A DNA stretch of 37,071 nt from Candidatus Scalindua sp. (GTDB lineage: Bacteria; Planctomycetota; Brocadiia; Brocadiales; Scalinduaceae), in NCBI GenBank assembly GCA_018670825.1, contig JABHIW010000082.1, positions 1 through 37,071 of the forward strand, read 5' to 3'. A program made the translations under genes and the position numbers. Below, piece after piece: positions 1-8,161 of the stretch; the stretch's first letter is position 1, and every line of letters starts with the position of its first letter. The notes under the pieces are model-generated. The model saw only the letters and a program-made list of their open reading frames with translations. It made no database searches and was not told the DNA's origin.

Positions 1-2
1 AT

Positions 3-104
3 TATAGTAGCGTCAGTAGTATAATTGAGAAGATGAAGGCTGGTCTTGTTAGTAACAAAAAATTAAAAAAACAAGTTGAAAATATCAGGAAAGATTTATA
101 TTAA
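3..104 (+). pseudogene. C-terminal tail of a REP-associated tyrosine transposase (partial at window edge)
   Basis: An open frame enters from the left edge and encodes 33 residues ending at TAA. It reads YSSVSSIIEKMKAGL then a basic tail. This resembles the DnaA-C-like helix-turn-helix that closes many REP-associated tyrosine transposases (Y1_Tnp, IS200-like), where a 'S-x-VSS' helix is followed by 'L-x-x-x-V-E-x-I-R'. The sequence just downstream (about 112-134) holds 'gacttgacccctttttcc', a phrase I associate with the flanks of such transposases. The family call rests on a short tail, so it is tentative. I cannot tell whether the gene is intact to the left. Confidence 0.45.
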
Positions 105-149
105 GTCATTAGCAGACTTGACCCCTTTTTCCTAATTAAAGAAAACTGT

Positions 150-785
150 ATGAATATAGATTTTTGGAATCAAAAGTGGGAGAAAAATGAAATTGGCTTT
201 CACGAGAGCAAACCTAATCCTCTATTGGTAGCATACTTCAAAGAACTTGATTTGGTGAAAACTAGTCGCGTCTTTTTGCCCTTGTGTGGTAAAACTCTGG
301 ATATTGTATGGTTGCTTTCTAAAGGGCTTAGAGTCACTGGAGCAGAGTTGAGCAAACTCGCGATTGAACAGCTGTTCATAGAGCTTGGAGTAGAACCAGA
401 AATAACAGAATGTGGTAACGCCAAGCGCTACCGTGCGACAAATATCGATGTATTTGTGGGTGATTTTTTTTACTTATCCAGCGACGTTCTTGGCCCGGTT
501 GATGCAATTTATGACCGAGCAGCCTTGGTCGCTTTGCCCGAAGAAATGCGCAAGAGATATACAACGCATTTATTAGAGATTACAGGCGCAGCCGAGCAGT
601 TACTGATTACCTTTGAATACGATCAAAGCCTGATGAAAGGACCACCTTTTTCACTCAGTAATGATGAAGTAAATCGGCACTATAAAGATGCCTATAATTT
701 AACGCATCTTGGAAACATAGCCGTACCAGGTGGGCTGAAAGGAATATGCAAGGCGACTGAAAATATTTGGCTGCTAAAAAAGTGA
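150..785 (+). CDS. tpm: Thiopurine S-methyltransferase
   Basis: This 211-residue cytosolic class I SAM-dependent methyltransferase belongs to the TPMT family, which methylates thiol-containing substrates such as thiopurines and, in bacteria, selenium and tellurium species. The N-terminal signature FWNQKWEKNEIGFHESKPNP is diagnostic. It is followed by the SAM motif VFLPLCGKTLDIVWLLSKG near residues 42-60 and 'VDAIYDRAALVALP' near 116-129. Length matches the usual ~215 residues. The family is mostly gammaproteobacterial, so its presence here suggests transfer. It stands alone, with the next gene 160 bp away across an attC-like palindrome. No Shine-Dalgarno is obvious upstream of the ATG. Confidence 0.93.
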   Translation: MNIDFWNQKWEKNEIGFHESKPNPLLVAYFKELDLVKTSRVFLPLCGKTLDIVWLLSKGLRVTGAELSKLAIEQLFIELGVEPEITECGNAKRYRATNIDVFVGDFFYLSSDVLGPVDAIYDRAALVALPEEMRKRYTTHLLEITGAAEQLLITFEYDQSLMKGPPFSLSNDEVNRHYKDAYNLTHLGNIAVPGGLKGICKATENIWLLKK

Positions 786-810
786 TTTATAATTCTGTAT
801 TGTCGAGATA

Positions 811-906
811 CATTTTCTCACACAACAATCACATACACGCGGACAGCAAAAAGCACTGCTTATTAGTCGCTCTGCTTTTTGCTGCCGGTGTTGTGGGGCG
901 TTAAAT
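811..906 (+). repeat. attC-like recombination site / imperfect palindrome after tpm
   Basis: An 11-bp stem (agcaaaaagca 845-855, tgctttttgct 873-883) encloses a 17-nt loop. Outside it, cacaac (821-826) can pair with gttgtg (890-895), and the site ends in gcgttaaat (898-906), which fits the GTTRRRY core of an integron attC right end. The left end is degenerate (attttct against the expected atttaac). The motif AACAA-N10-GCGGACA (824-845) recurs as AACAA-N8-GCGGACA after the next gene. I see the palindrome and core directly; the attC identity is inference. Confidence 0.4.
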
Positions 907-945
907 ATAATATCAACTATTTGATGGATACTAAGGAAGCTATCG

Positions 946-1473
946 ATGAGAAGCATATTTTTTGCATGCTTATTAAGCATTTTTTCACTTCAAACAAAGG
1001 CAGAAGTAACCTCTATCGAATTATTCAGAACAATTAACGAACGTCTGAGCTATATGGAAGACGTGGCTTTATTTAAAGTAAAAAACCACCTACCTATCGA
1101 AGATATTCAGCGCGAAAATGATGTGATTGATAAGGCTAAAGTGTTTGCGAGTGAACAAGGTTTTGATTCAGGGATTGTTAAAGATTTCTTTCGTGCACAA
1201 ATTTCTGTGGCTAAAGCAATTCAGTATAGATATCGTGCAGATTTACTCTCTCAGCCTTCTTTTCGACAACCGCGGGATCTACAGAAAGAGGTGCGTCCGG
1301 CTTTAATTCGTTTAGGTAATCAGATCATTGAGCAAATGGCGGCGTACTGTAAAAACCATGGTGAATTTCAGAAAACACAGTTTACCGAGTTTAATGAAGC
1401 TATTATCGTGAAATACGTTACAGAAACAGATAAACAACTATTATTTAGAGCCTTGCTAAAGGTTAAACAGTGA
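946..1473 (+). CDS. Secreted (periplasmic) chorismate mutase, AroQ-gamma class
   Basis: This 175-residue protein converts chorismate to prephenate. Residues 1-19 are a signal peptide (hydrophobic FFACLLSIFSLQ, likely cleavage after TKA). The mature part shows the all-helical AroQ signature 'INERLSYMEDVALFKVKNHLPIEDI' near 29-53, with the conserved Arg, Lys and Glu positions, and matches the monofunctional secreted type (TIGR01806, CM_mono2). A Shine-Dalgarno-like AAGGA lies 8-12 bases before the ATG. Exported chorismate mutases occur mostly in proteobacteria and mycobacteria, with unclear roles. Its occurrence here as a single-gene unit between attC-like spacers points to acquisition. Confidence 0.88.
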   Translation: MRSIFFACLLSIFSLQTKAEVTSIELFRTINERLSYMEDVALFKVKNHLPIEDIQRENDVIDKAKVFASEQGFDSGIVKDFFRAQISVAKAIQYRYRADLLSQPSFRQPRDLQKEVRPALIRLGNQIIEQMAAYCKNHGEFQKTQFTEFNEAIIVKYVTETDKQLLFRALLKVKQ

Positions 1474-1485
1474 TGAGTGAAACCA

Positions 1486-1514
1486 ATTAACAAAGAAATG
1501 TGCGGACAAGCCGC
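1486..1514 (+). repeat. Second attC-like left end, interrupted
   Basis: Beginning 13 bp after the chorismate mutase stop, 'attaacaaagaaatg' followed by GCGGACA (1502-1508) repeats the layout seen after tpm. The matching right half does not follow. The text switches at about 1511 to 'atcaggggacaccatacct', a phrase typical of REP-transposase flanks. A lone right-end-like 'cctcggcgttatgt' appears at 1764-1777. The site may have been split by insertion or be a remnant. Confidence 0.3.
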
Positions 1515-1876
1515 TGCCTAATCAGGGGACACCATACCTATTTAATCGACTTATGAAAATACAAGTAATAAATTTTAAGGGGGATTAGGGTCACAAATCA
1601 ATGTTTATTGTTGACAAATATTGACAAAGCTAATAGATAATAATCATTAATCACCTAAAAAATCAGTGGAGTCAACCCTTTCGTCATTTCCGATTAATTT
1701 ATTTATCGACTCTTTGTTTATTTTGTTTTCGTCTATTATTTTATTTGCCAAACAGGTAGCTAACCTCGGCGTTATGTTTAAAAAGAAGAGTTTTTAAAGG
1801 ATTAATTTTGTTCTAAATCCAAAGAAGAATAAATGATAACATCAATTTTTTCCCTTAACTCTAATTGCACTCAAGA
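1515..1876. other. Gene-free spacer with possible promoter and attC right end
   Basis: No coding frame is convincing here. Visible items are the REP-transposase-flank phrase near 1515-1530, a tandem 'ttgacaaata ttgacaaagc' at 1611-1630 with GATAAT at 1636-1641 (a possible -35/-10 pair with a long 19-bp spacer), and 'cctcggcgttatgt' at 1764-1777, which resembles the right end of an integron attC site. The promoter would serve the kinase at 1877. All three are weak individually. Confidence 0.3.
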
Positions 1877-2860
1877 ATGAACGAAAATTTCCAAGATATT
1901 ACTCGTAGAGCGCTTAGGGCAGATATCTTCAAGATTGAAGAGATCCAAACACTCTGGAGCGGTTACGGCAAGATCATGCGCTATGGACTGAAGAGCGGTG
2001 ATAGAAAAAGCGTTGTAATCAAGTATGTCAAGCTTCCTGATCAAAGTTTTCATCCCCGAGGATGGAATACCGACCTTTCTCATCAACGTAAGGTCCGATC
2101 CTACCATGTTGAAACTGCCTGGTACCGTGACTGGGCTGAACTCTGTGATGATAGCTGCCCCGTCGCTCATAGCTTTGTCCTTGAATCATCTAAGGATGAG
2201 TTTCTTATGGTGCTTGAGGATCTGGATGCCAGTGGTTTCCCGGTCCGCAAAGATTCGGCTTCCATGATCGAGATGCAGGCCTGCCTGAAATGGCTGGCGA
2301 ACTTGCATGCTATCTTTATGGGCAAAGAGCCTACAGGGCTGTGGCTGGTTGGTACTTATTGGCACCTGGATACTCGTCCCGATGAACTCAATGTCATGGA
2401 AGATGATGAACTCAAACTGGCCGCAACTAGGATCGACCAAAAGCTTAGTACAAGTCCTTATCAAACATTTGTGCATGGTGATGCAAAACTGGCTAACTTC
2501 TGTTTCTCTTCAGATGGACAGCAGGTTGCAGCGGTAGATTTTCAATACGTCGGTGGTGGCTGCGGCATTAAGGATGTAGCCTATTTTATCGGCAGTTGTC
2601 TTTATGAAGATGATTGCGAACGCTATGAAGAGGAATTGTTGGATTGGTATTTTACTCAGCTTAAAGAGGCGCTGGCGAAACATAAGTCACCCATCGACCC
2701 AGCAGATATCGAGGAGGATTGGCGCGCCTTATTCCCGGTTGCCTGGGCAGACTTTCATCGGTTTGTCAAAGGTTGGAGTCCGGGACACTGGAAGATTCAT
2801 GGCTATAGTGAGCGTATTACCCGTGATGTGGTAGCACAATTGAATTCAGAAAATCTCTAA
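1877..2860 (+). CDS. Choline/ecdysteroid-kinase-like phosphotransferase (APH superfamily)
   Basis: This 327-residue protein has an aminoglycoside/choline-kinase fold. The nucleotide-binding lysine sits in '[10 protein letters not shown]'. The catalytic loop is HGDAKLANF (about residues 200-208 from this start), with the metal-binding DFQ in '[11 protein letters not shown]'. This pattern matches the ecdysteroid-22-kinase/DUF1679 branch rather than antibiotic-modifying APH enzymes, so the small-molecule substrate is unknown. I chose the ATG at 1877; the frame also opens at a TTG four codons upstream, but neither has a clear ribosome site. Its base composition looks richer in G+C than neighbouring genes and its relatives are common in gammaproteobacteria. 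That fits acquisition together with the two genes before it. Confidence 0.82.
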   Translation: MNENFQDITRRALRADIFKIEEIQTLWSGYGKIMRYGLKSGDRKSVVIKYVKLPDQSFHPRGWNTDLSHQRKVRSYHVETAWYRDWAELCDDSCPVAHSFVLESSKDEFLMVLEDLDASGFPVRKDSASMIEMQACLKWLANLHAIFMGKEPTGLWLVGTYWHLDTRPDELNVMEDDELKLAATRIDQKLSTSPYQTFVHGDAKLANFCFSSDGQQVAAVDFQYVGGGCGIKDVAYFIGSCLYEDDCERYEEELLDWYFTQLKEALAKHKSPIDPADIEEDWRALFPVAWADFHRFVKGWSPGHWKIHGYSERITRDVVAQLNSENL

Positions 2861-2923
2861 ATGCTGATCGCATTAAACGATCTATTTCTTTTATTTTGAT
2901 TGGTGATTATGCATTTGATCTTA

Positions 2924-3153
2924 GGGACAGCAACTATTTACTATAAAAGTGAATTGAAAGAGTACCTCTGGTAAGGAAGATTTTACTCTTGTATCCTTGA
3001 TAGAAGGCATTTATACTCTGCGATTTGGTATAGAGAAGATAATCCGGTATGGTCTGGAATAGTAAGAGCACCACACATGTATAATAAGCTTGCTAGATCA
3101 TTCGGAAGAAGACTCCGGGAATTCCATAAAGAACAATAAATAGTTGCTGTCCC
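2924..3153. mobile_element. Small inverted-repeat-bounded remnant with broken coding tail
   Basis: A perfect 17-bp inverted repeat, gggacagcaactattta at 2924-2940 and its complement at 3137-3153, bounds 230 bp. Inside, + strand frames spell 'EGIYTLRFGIEKIIRYGLE' followed by a stop, then in another frame 'MYNKLARSFGRRLREFHKEQ' ending at TAA (3138-3140 region). This looks like the eroded 3' end of a protein gene captured between the repeats. The repeats resemble those bordering REP-associated transposase units. No transposase is present and I see no target duplication, so mobility is inferred. Confidence 0.55.
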
Positions 3154-3184
3154 AATTAAACACTAGAAAACTAAGGAGGATTTT

Positions 3185-4447
3185 ATGTTGAAACTGATAA
3201 AGATAGTTTTACTGATTGTGATACTGTCACTTCCGATAAGTGTGTTTGCTGCCAATCCTGCAGCGATGTTTGTGTTTGACGGATCGGGGAGTATGTGGTT
3301 GGAAATTGATGGAAAACCAAAGATAGAGTTGGCAAAGAAAGCAATGGAAGAGTTGTTGAAGGACTTTCCTGCCGGAGTTGATATTGGACTTGTAGCTTAT
3401 GGTCATAGAAAGATCGGTGATTGCGATGATATAGAGCTGCTTGCTCCTTTAGGGTCAAGTCAGACTGATATTACCAATGCGGTTGAATCAATTGTCGACC
3501 CAAGGGGAAATACGCCACTAGCCCAATCCATCAAGTTTGCCGCTGATCATCTTAAGGGAAGGGATTCTTCCGCTTCTATCATCGTAATCAGTGATGGGAA
3601 GGAGAGCTGTAATGCTGATCCATGTGCGGTAGCAGAGTCAATAAAGGCAACCGGTATTGACCTCAAAATACATGTTGTCGGTTTTGATGTTAGGGATGAG
3701 GAAGCAGAGCAACTGCGCTGTATTGCTGCTAATGGTGGTGGCAAATACTTTGCCGCAAATAATGCGAGCGAATTGTCAAAAAGTTTTGCTGAGGTCAAAA
3801 AAGAGGTTATTAAAGAAGAGCCAAAATCGAAGATTATATTCCGTGATGATTTTGACGGTGAATCTTTATCAAAAGGCTGGAATATTGTAAATCAGAACGA
3901 AGAAGCGATGGTCATGGAAGACGGCCTCCTCTATCTAATAAGCGAGCCAGGAGAATGGAAGAAAGAGTCCGTACATAACCTTATTCTCTATACGGACACA
4001 CAGAGTTTGCCTAAGAAATGGAATATTGTCACAAAGCTTACAACCGAGGTGCTTCAATATCCAGGCACCTCCGATATAACGTCTTGGGTAGGAATCGTTT
4101 TGTATCTCGATAAGGAAAATTGCCTTAATATCCCGGTTACAGGATATTGTTGTAGCGATAGACGTAGAGTTCAATTCTCAAAATATGCCAAAGGCAAATG
4201 GCTGCCGGGTTATGAATTTAAAGTAGGCGGTCCGGATAAAAACCAATTAACCTATTTCTTAAAAGTGGAAAGAAGAAGTTTTACCTATACAGCTTATGTC
4301 AGCAAAGACGGTGCAGATTGGAAGAAAGTTGGATCCCATAAAGCGTTGGGCAAAAATTACACCCCGGGACTTTACTCAGTTAGACATCCGGAAGCCCTGG
4401 AGACAACCACATCATTTGATTGGTTCGAAATCGAATCAGTTGAGTGA
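3185..4447 (+). CDS. Secreted VWA-domain protein with C-terminal lectin-like domain
   Basis: This 420-residue exported protein has a signal peptide (residues 1-22, VLLIVILSLPISVFA), then a von Willebrand factor A domain to about residue 208. The MIDAS metal site is seen as DGSGSM (about 32-37), with the Thr in 'RGNTPLAQS' and the Asp in 'VISDGKES'. Residues ~218-420 ('IIFRDDFDGESLSKGWNIV' onward) have the look of a concanavalin A-like glucanase/lectin sandwich (DUF1349-like). A role in binding or display at the cell surface is plausible, but no partner is visible. A strong AAGGAGG lies 5 bases before the ATG. The gene stands alone, ending before a hairpin. Confidence 0.85.
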   Translation: MLKLIKIVLLIVILSLPISVFAANPAAMFVFDGSGSMWLEIDGKPKIELAKKAMEELLKDFPAGVDIGLVAYGHRKIGDCDDIELLAPLGSSQTDITNAVESIVDPRGNTPLAQSIKFAADHLKGRDSSASIIVISDGKESCNADPCAVAESIKATGIDLKIHVVGFDVRDEEAEQLRCIAANGGGKYFAANNASELSKSFAEVKKEVIKEEPKSKIIFRDDFDGESLSKGWNIVNQNEEAMVMEDGLLYLISEPGEWKKESVHNLILYTDTQSLPKKWNIVTKLTTEVLQYPGTSDITSWVGIVLYLDKENCLNIPVTGYCCSDRRRVQFSKYAKGKWLPGYEFKVGGPDKNQLTYFLKVERRSFTYTAYVSKDGADWKKVGSHKALGKNYTPGLYSVRHPEALETTTSFDWFEIESVE

Positions 4448-4536
4448 TTAGCAGTTAATTTATAATTCCGGAAAAGCACTGTTTATTCACAAAGATAATG
4501 CATCTGTTATCCTGGTAAGTATTACAGAAGTTCATA

Positions 4537-4567
4537 GAGAGGTGAGGACTTAAGATCCTCACCTCTC
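4537..4567. terminator. Hairpin, probable terminator after the VWA gene
   Basis: A perfect 12-bp stem (gagaggtgagga / tcctcacctctc) with a 7-nt loop lies 90 bp beyond the VWA stop codon. Only a short T run follows (ctt), so it is not a textbook rho-independent terminator, but no other hairpin competes with it. Confidence 0.5.
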
Positions 4568-4671
4568 CTTAATACTAAATCTAGAAAGCAAGAACTGCTA
4601 TTCTTCATAAAGACAATGAGAAAATATATTTTCCAAACAAAAGATCAAATGCATTCCCTCTTACCGTGAAA

Positions 4672-4884
4672 TTATCGTAGAGGTTTAAACAGATACTCTA
4701 ATCCATTCAGTTTGATTTCATAAACGCATTTGAGCATATCACCGAGTTCGCCTTCCGGTAAGCCCTTATTCACAGACCACACTATGTACCATTCAGGCAA
4801 ATCCAGCAGCAATATATCTTTGTATCTACCAGAAGGCATACGCGCTCTTGCAAGCTTTAACAGATATTTTTTATCAGATAACAT
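4672..4884 (-). CDS. DUF3820 family small protein
   Basis: This 70-residue protein carries the DUF3820 signature almost end to end: 'MPSGRYKDILLLDLPEWYIVW' (family form MPFGKYKG-LxDLPExYLxW), then a 'KGLPEGELG' turn and 'YEIKLNGLEYLFKPLR'. The family is widespread in bacteria and has no established biochemical role; some annotations call it a quorum-sensing-regulated virulence factor, which is not informative here. It precedes nothing in its own direction within 500 bp. It shares its strand with the nuclease, cysteine-cluster and radical SAM genes upstream. Confidence 0.8.
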   Translation of the reverse strand: MLSDKKYLLKLARARMPSGRYKDILLLDLPEWYIVWSVNKGLPEGELGDMLKCVYEIKLNGLEYLFKPLR

Positions 4885-5055
4885 ATACCAGAAATTCTAA
4901 GTTAAAAGTAACTAAAATGCCGAACCGCCTGTCAATCAGTTCGGGCAGGAAGTTGAAAAACAGATCAACTTACAATAAAATACCGCTACCTTTGTGTTAA
5001 CTGCTAAGCGACATACTTACAATGCTTAAGTTATTACGTAGATTTATTTAGATTA

Positions 5056-5853
5056 TTATTTCTTCTTAGTCTCACAAAAATCAAATATTGCTTGATTCGG
5101 TTTTAAAACGTCTCCCACTGCTGTTCTATATGCGCAAAAATCACAACCATCTTTTGCATCAGGAATCCTGCTGCCTATCAGGCAGGCGTGGATTTCATTA
5201 ATAGTTTCTGCAATCCAGGAATCATCTCCTTTATAAGGAATCAAAGAGATATCAAATTCCAGTTTCCCTTTAAACATCTCTCTATCAGTCTGTCCGTTAC
5301 AGTAAACAAAATATCCCGTGTTGGAAACTGAGTATCTATTCATCCGCAACAACCACTGATAAATTTCCATCTGCCTTCTGTAGCCGATCTGCCAGCCAAG
5401 ATTTACATGGGTAATCTTTTCCTTCTTTGAAGTCGCCTTATAATCGACAACTATATACTCACCTTTAGAGTTTATCCACAAATCGTCAATAGCGCCAAAA
5501 ATGAGAAGTTTTGTAGTTTCGTGTAAATATTGTATACCGGTAAAGTTATGACGCCACCTGTCCAGATCCCTATGAGCTGCCGGCCTGGCATCAATACCCT
5601 CTTTTTCTAAAAGAGGATGGTTCTGGTTATTGGCCCGATAATGGTCAAACTCCTTTTTCAGCAAGGTATCAACAGCGCTATTTAAATTGAAAGGAAATCC
5701 TGGCACACGACCCACCCCAAGTCGACGGTCTATATAGAAACAGCGTGGACATTCCAGAAAAAGGTCAATCTTTGATCGACTCAGTTTAAAAGGCTTTTCA
5801 TCCTTTGGGTCATAAATATTTCTGCTGCGTTTTGGGGTATAGAATTTAGACAT
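5056..5853 (-). CDS. PD-(D/E)XK nuclease, Cas4/RecB-like with probable Fe-S cysteines
   Basis: This 265-residue protein matches the PDDEXK_1 fold of RecB-type and Cas4-type exonucleases. Catalytic residues are visible in order: acidic 'FGAIDDLW' (D123/D124), 'IVVDYKAT' (D137, K139) and the QxxxY helix 'RQMEIYQWLL' (Q161, Y165). A CPRC pair at 35-38 and a CDFC pair at 237-240 could hold a 4Fe-4S cluster as in Cas4 and AddB, though the usual arrangement is one plus three cysteines. No CRISPR array or cas gene is present, so a stand-alone DNA repair or processing role is likelier. No Shine-Dalgarno is seen. Confidence 0.82.
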   Translation of the reverse strand: MSKFYTPKRSRNIYDPKDEKPFKLSRSKIDLFLECPRCFYIDRRLGVGRVPGFPFNLNSAVDTLLKKEFDHYRANNQNHPLLEKEGIDARPAAHRDLDRWRHNFTGIQYLHETTKLLIFGAIDDLWINSKGEYIVVDYKATSKKEKITHVNLGWQIGYRRQMEIYQWLLRMNRYSVSNTGYFVYCNGQTDREMFKGKLEFDISLIPYKGDDSWIAETINEIHACLIGSRIPDAKDGCDFCAYRTAVGDVLKPNQAIFDFCETKKK

Positions 5854-5949
5854 ATAAAAATAATTAATAGTTTAAGAATTTCAAAATCATGACAAATTCA
5901 CTCTGCCCGTTCGGCAAGAGATTAAGATATCAGTAATGTTGATCTTACC

Positions 5950-6207
5950 TTAACGCAGAGGCGCGGAGTTCGCAGAGGTTATTAGAGTTTTTTATATAAA
6001 TCACCACTTTGGTTCTTATTGAAGGAGCACGGCTTATCGTACCTCTATAGTAATTACATCCTGAACAAATCAGCTTTATATTTCACAACTTATTTATGAT
6101 TAATACAATAAGCAATAGTTTGAAACTATATGTTTTCATTCGACAGCACCATTCTTATTTTACATCAATATTTATAATACTCTACGACCTCCGCGCCTCT
6201 GCGTTAA
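5950..6207. repeat. Intergenic inverted repeat pair (18 bp arms)
   Basis: Exact 18-bp arms, ttaacgcagaggcgcgga at 5950-5967 and its complement at 6190-6207, bracket 222 bp without a convincing gene. The arm resembles a short repeat ('cgcagaggcgcggag') found dispersed in many genomes. It fills most of the 370-bp gap between the nuclease and the cysteine-cluster gene. I see no target-site duplication. Confidence 0.75.
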
Positions 6208-6224
6208 AATACAACACAAGTTAT

Positions 6225-6803
6225 TTAAATTTTGGAAATTGCACGATTAATACCAGCTAACATCTTTTCACCGTACACGTTTTTAATAATTGAAGAGATT
6301 TCTGTATCAAGTTCAGCTTTTTTCGGATTCTGTTTCTCATTACAATCAAAATCAAACGCATCATCCTGAACGGTAAGGATTTCCGGACTACCGTCATAAA
6401 TAGCCAATGGCCAGAGAGTGCACGATTCAGGTTTTGTATCATAGAATGAAAGATTGTTTTTTATAGCATGACTATGCAGTGAACACAAGATATCTCCTTT
6501 ATTGTTACGCCAGGCGAAAAGACATTGATTATCGTCATCTGTATCTATGGAAACAAGACTATCATCCGTATCTTCAAAAATATTTCTATAGGAACCATCA
6601 ACAATTAATTGAGGTGAAAATTCTGCAGCTCCAGGCGTGTAAGAAATTATTTTATCAACCTCTTTCTTCTCCATACAAACTTCGTACTCTGCACAGCAAG
6701 ATGTTTTTCCGCGGCAAAGCCCAGGGTCACATTTATGCCGAATTGAGATAAGTGATTTTAAATCTACTTTTACATTTTCAATAATTGGAAATAATTTACT
6801 CAT
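6225..6803 (-). CDS. YkgJ-like cysteine-cluster (metal-chelating) protein
   Basis: This 192-residue protein has an N-terminal cysteine cluster, 'CDPGLCRGKTSCCAEYEVC' (about residues 24-42). It adds further cysteines in 'NQCLFAWRN', 'DILCSLHSHA' and 'PESCTLWPLA', matching the CxxCxxCC-type zinc/iron chelating fold (YkgJ/DUF3109-like). I placed the start at the ATG at 6803 (MSKLFPII). The frame runs 42 codons further upstream, but those codons lie inside a transposable repeat whose end is 15 bp away. The function of the family is uncertain; roles in metal binding or protein methylation have been suggested. It lies upstream of the nuclease and downstream of the radical SAM gene, all on one strand. 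Confidence 0.72.
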   Translation of the reverse strand: MSKLFPIIENVKVDLKSLISIRHKCDPGLCRGKTSCCAEYEVCMEKKEVDKIISYTPGAAEFSPQLIVDGSYRNIFEDTDDSLVSIDTDDDNQCLFAWRNNKGDILCSLHSHAIKNNLSFYDTKPESCTLWPLAIYDGSPEILTVQDDAFDFDCNEKQNPKKAELDTEISSIIKNVYGEKMLAGINRAISKI

Positions 6804-6818
6804 ATAATTTTTTTGTAA

Positions 6819-6959
6819 CCTAAAATGAGCGATTTGCGTAGCCGCATCCTTAAGGTTGCGTAACTTACGAGAAATTAACAGACACCCATCGGATGATGGT
6901 AGCCGCAGGCTTAAGCCTGCGGCTACCATAACTTAGAAAATAGAATCGCACAATTTAGG
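6819..6959 (-). mobile_element. MITE family 1, copy A (TSD TGTAA)
   Basis: This 141-bp element lies in reverse orientation relative to copies at 18851 and 22983. Termini are cctaaaatgagcgat and, on the other end, atcgcacaatttagg. Exact 5-bp direct repeats TGTAA flank it (6814-6818 and 6960-6964). Inside is a perfect 34-bp palindrome (6896-6929, ggtagccgcaggctt core). Shared internal text with the other copies includes the equivalent of 'cgtaagttacgcaacct' and 'ggatgcggctac'. It lacks coding capacity, although a frame runs through it into the cysteine-cluster gene. Confidence 0.88.
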
Positions 6960-6980
6960 TGTAATTCTTGTACTGATACT

Positions 6981-8030
6981 TTATTTCAAAATATCTTTTA
7001 CTGAATTCCAGACCTCAGGTGTTTCCATGCAGAGTGAAATCTTAACATCTTTAGACAGATCTCTTATCACCTTCCCTATCTCCTTATACACTTCTGTTCT
7101 GGTTGGTCTGAAGTAACGGTATTTCCCATCAACACAAGGCACAAACTCTCCCAACAGGAGACTTGTTTGCAGGTTTCTTTCTCTTATTACTTTCGTCAAA
7201 GACGGCAGATATCTAAAACCGCCAAGACTAATAAACTTAACCCTCGCCATATCCAATCTTTCAAGAAGTATCCCAAGCATTGACTTGTAATGATCAAACC
7301 AGTCGTCACACAGTATTATTGGATCTAAGCATATTCCGACATTGTAACCTGCAGTTTGCACATCTTCCGCCGCTCTTATCCGTTGTTCCAGTGACGGTGC
7401 TTTATGCTCATGCTCGTCAATAATTATCTGGGGGCTGAAAGTCCATGAAACCACAATGTTACCCACCGCCTTAATATTTATTAGATTTTCTATGGTAGTG
7501 GTCTTGGTCCTCAGTTCCAGCCTGGCATTGGGAAACGCTGAGAATAGTGGAATCAATTTACCGGATAAACCGGTAAGATCGTCAAAAGCCAGAGCATCAC
7601 ACAATTCACCGGCATGGAATACTATCTTTTTATCGCTTGTAGCAAGTAAAACATCTTTTATTTCGTCCAGCATCTCATCATGATTTATAAACACGGTAGG
7701 AACCGCGTTACCAAAGTAACACTGTAGAAAACAATAATCACAATCTAAACTGCAATTATTACCATGGCTGATAAAATATTCCGTATTCCCCACGATGCCA
7801 TCCCTGCATCTGAATTCCTTAACCAGTTCACCTTTTTTGCCTGCTATCGCCAGACACTCTTTACTCTTTTTAAAGATATCATCTGTTGTGTCCCCATCAA
7901 CCTTGATACTTCTATAATCATCAATATATTCAACAGGTATATCCGGCAGTTTTTTGAGTATCTGCCGGGTAATGGAAGAATTAACAACGTCTTTTTCAAT
8001 AAATATTTTATTTGGCTGATATTTACTCAT
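6981..8030 (-). CDS. Spore photoproduct lyase-family radical SAM protein
   Basis: This 349-residue radical SAM enzyme carries the CxxxCxxC cluster motif in 'NCSLDCDYCFLQCYF' (C93, C97, C100), the arrangement typical of the SplB family. That family repairs the UV lesion 5-thyminyl-5,6-dihydrothymine in spores. Supporting blocks are 'VFHAGELCDAL', 'ELRTKT' and 'VSWTFSP', the last being the family's substrate region. Nothing in the window suggests sporulation, so either another dimer lesion or a different substrate is possible. Start chosen at the ATG at 8030 (MSKYQPNKIF); the 20 extra upstream codons come from a dispersed repeat. It heads a minus-strand run with the cysteine-cluster protein and PD-(D/E)XK nuclease. 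Confidence 0.8.
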   Translation of the reverse strand: MSKYQPNKIFIEKDVVNSSITRQILKKLPDIPVEYIDDYRSIKVDGDTTDDIFKKSKECLAIAGKKGELVKEFRCRDGIVGNTEYFISHGNNCSLDCDYCFLQCYFGNAVPTVFINHDEMLDEIKDVLLATSDKKIVFHAGELCDALAFDDLTGLSGKLIPLFSAFPNARLELRTKTTTIENLINIKAVGNIVVSWTFSPQIIIDEHEHKAPSLEQRIRAAEDVQTAGYNVGICLDPIILCDDWFDHYKSMLGILLERLDMARVKFISLGGFRYLPSLTKVIRERNLQTSLLLGEFVPCVDGKYRYFRPTRTEVYKEIGKVIRDLSKDVKISLCMETPEVWNSVKDILK

Positions 8031-8057
8031 GTAATAATCTATTTCAATGTTGATAAT

Positions 8058-8127
8058 CCTTCGACTCGGCTCAGTGTGACGCCATACCAAACGATCAGTG
8101 TTAGGTCATCCTGAGCGGAGTCGAAGA
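8058..8127. repeat. Dispersed-type inverted repeat upstream of the radical SAM gene
   Basis: The arms tccttcgactcggctcag (8058-8075) and ctgagcggagtcgaag (8111-8126) pair with one mismatch and enclose about 35 bp. The arm is a common intergenic repeat unit ('cttcgactccgctcag'). It lies just before the likely start of the radical SAM gene and could form a hairpin in its leader. Confidence 0.7.
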
Positions 8128-8161
8128 ATAGTTTTTTTATTTCAGGCACTTTAGTTCACTT

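Noticed and set aside
5056..5853. Cas4 of a CRISPR system
   Set aside because: No CRISPR array, cas1 or cas2 was found in the window, and the cysteine layout is two plus two.
6804..6929. N-terminal extension of the cysteine-cluster protein (42 codons)
   Set aside because: These codons are MITE copy A sequence plus a 15-bp junction; family similarity begins at the ATG at 6803.
6981..8030. Evidence of sporulation
   Set aside because: SPL-family radical SAM proteins occur in non-sporulating bacteria and no sporulation gene is seen here.
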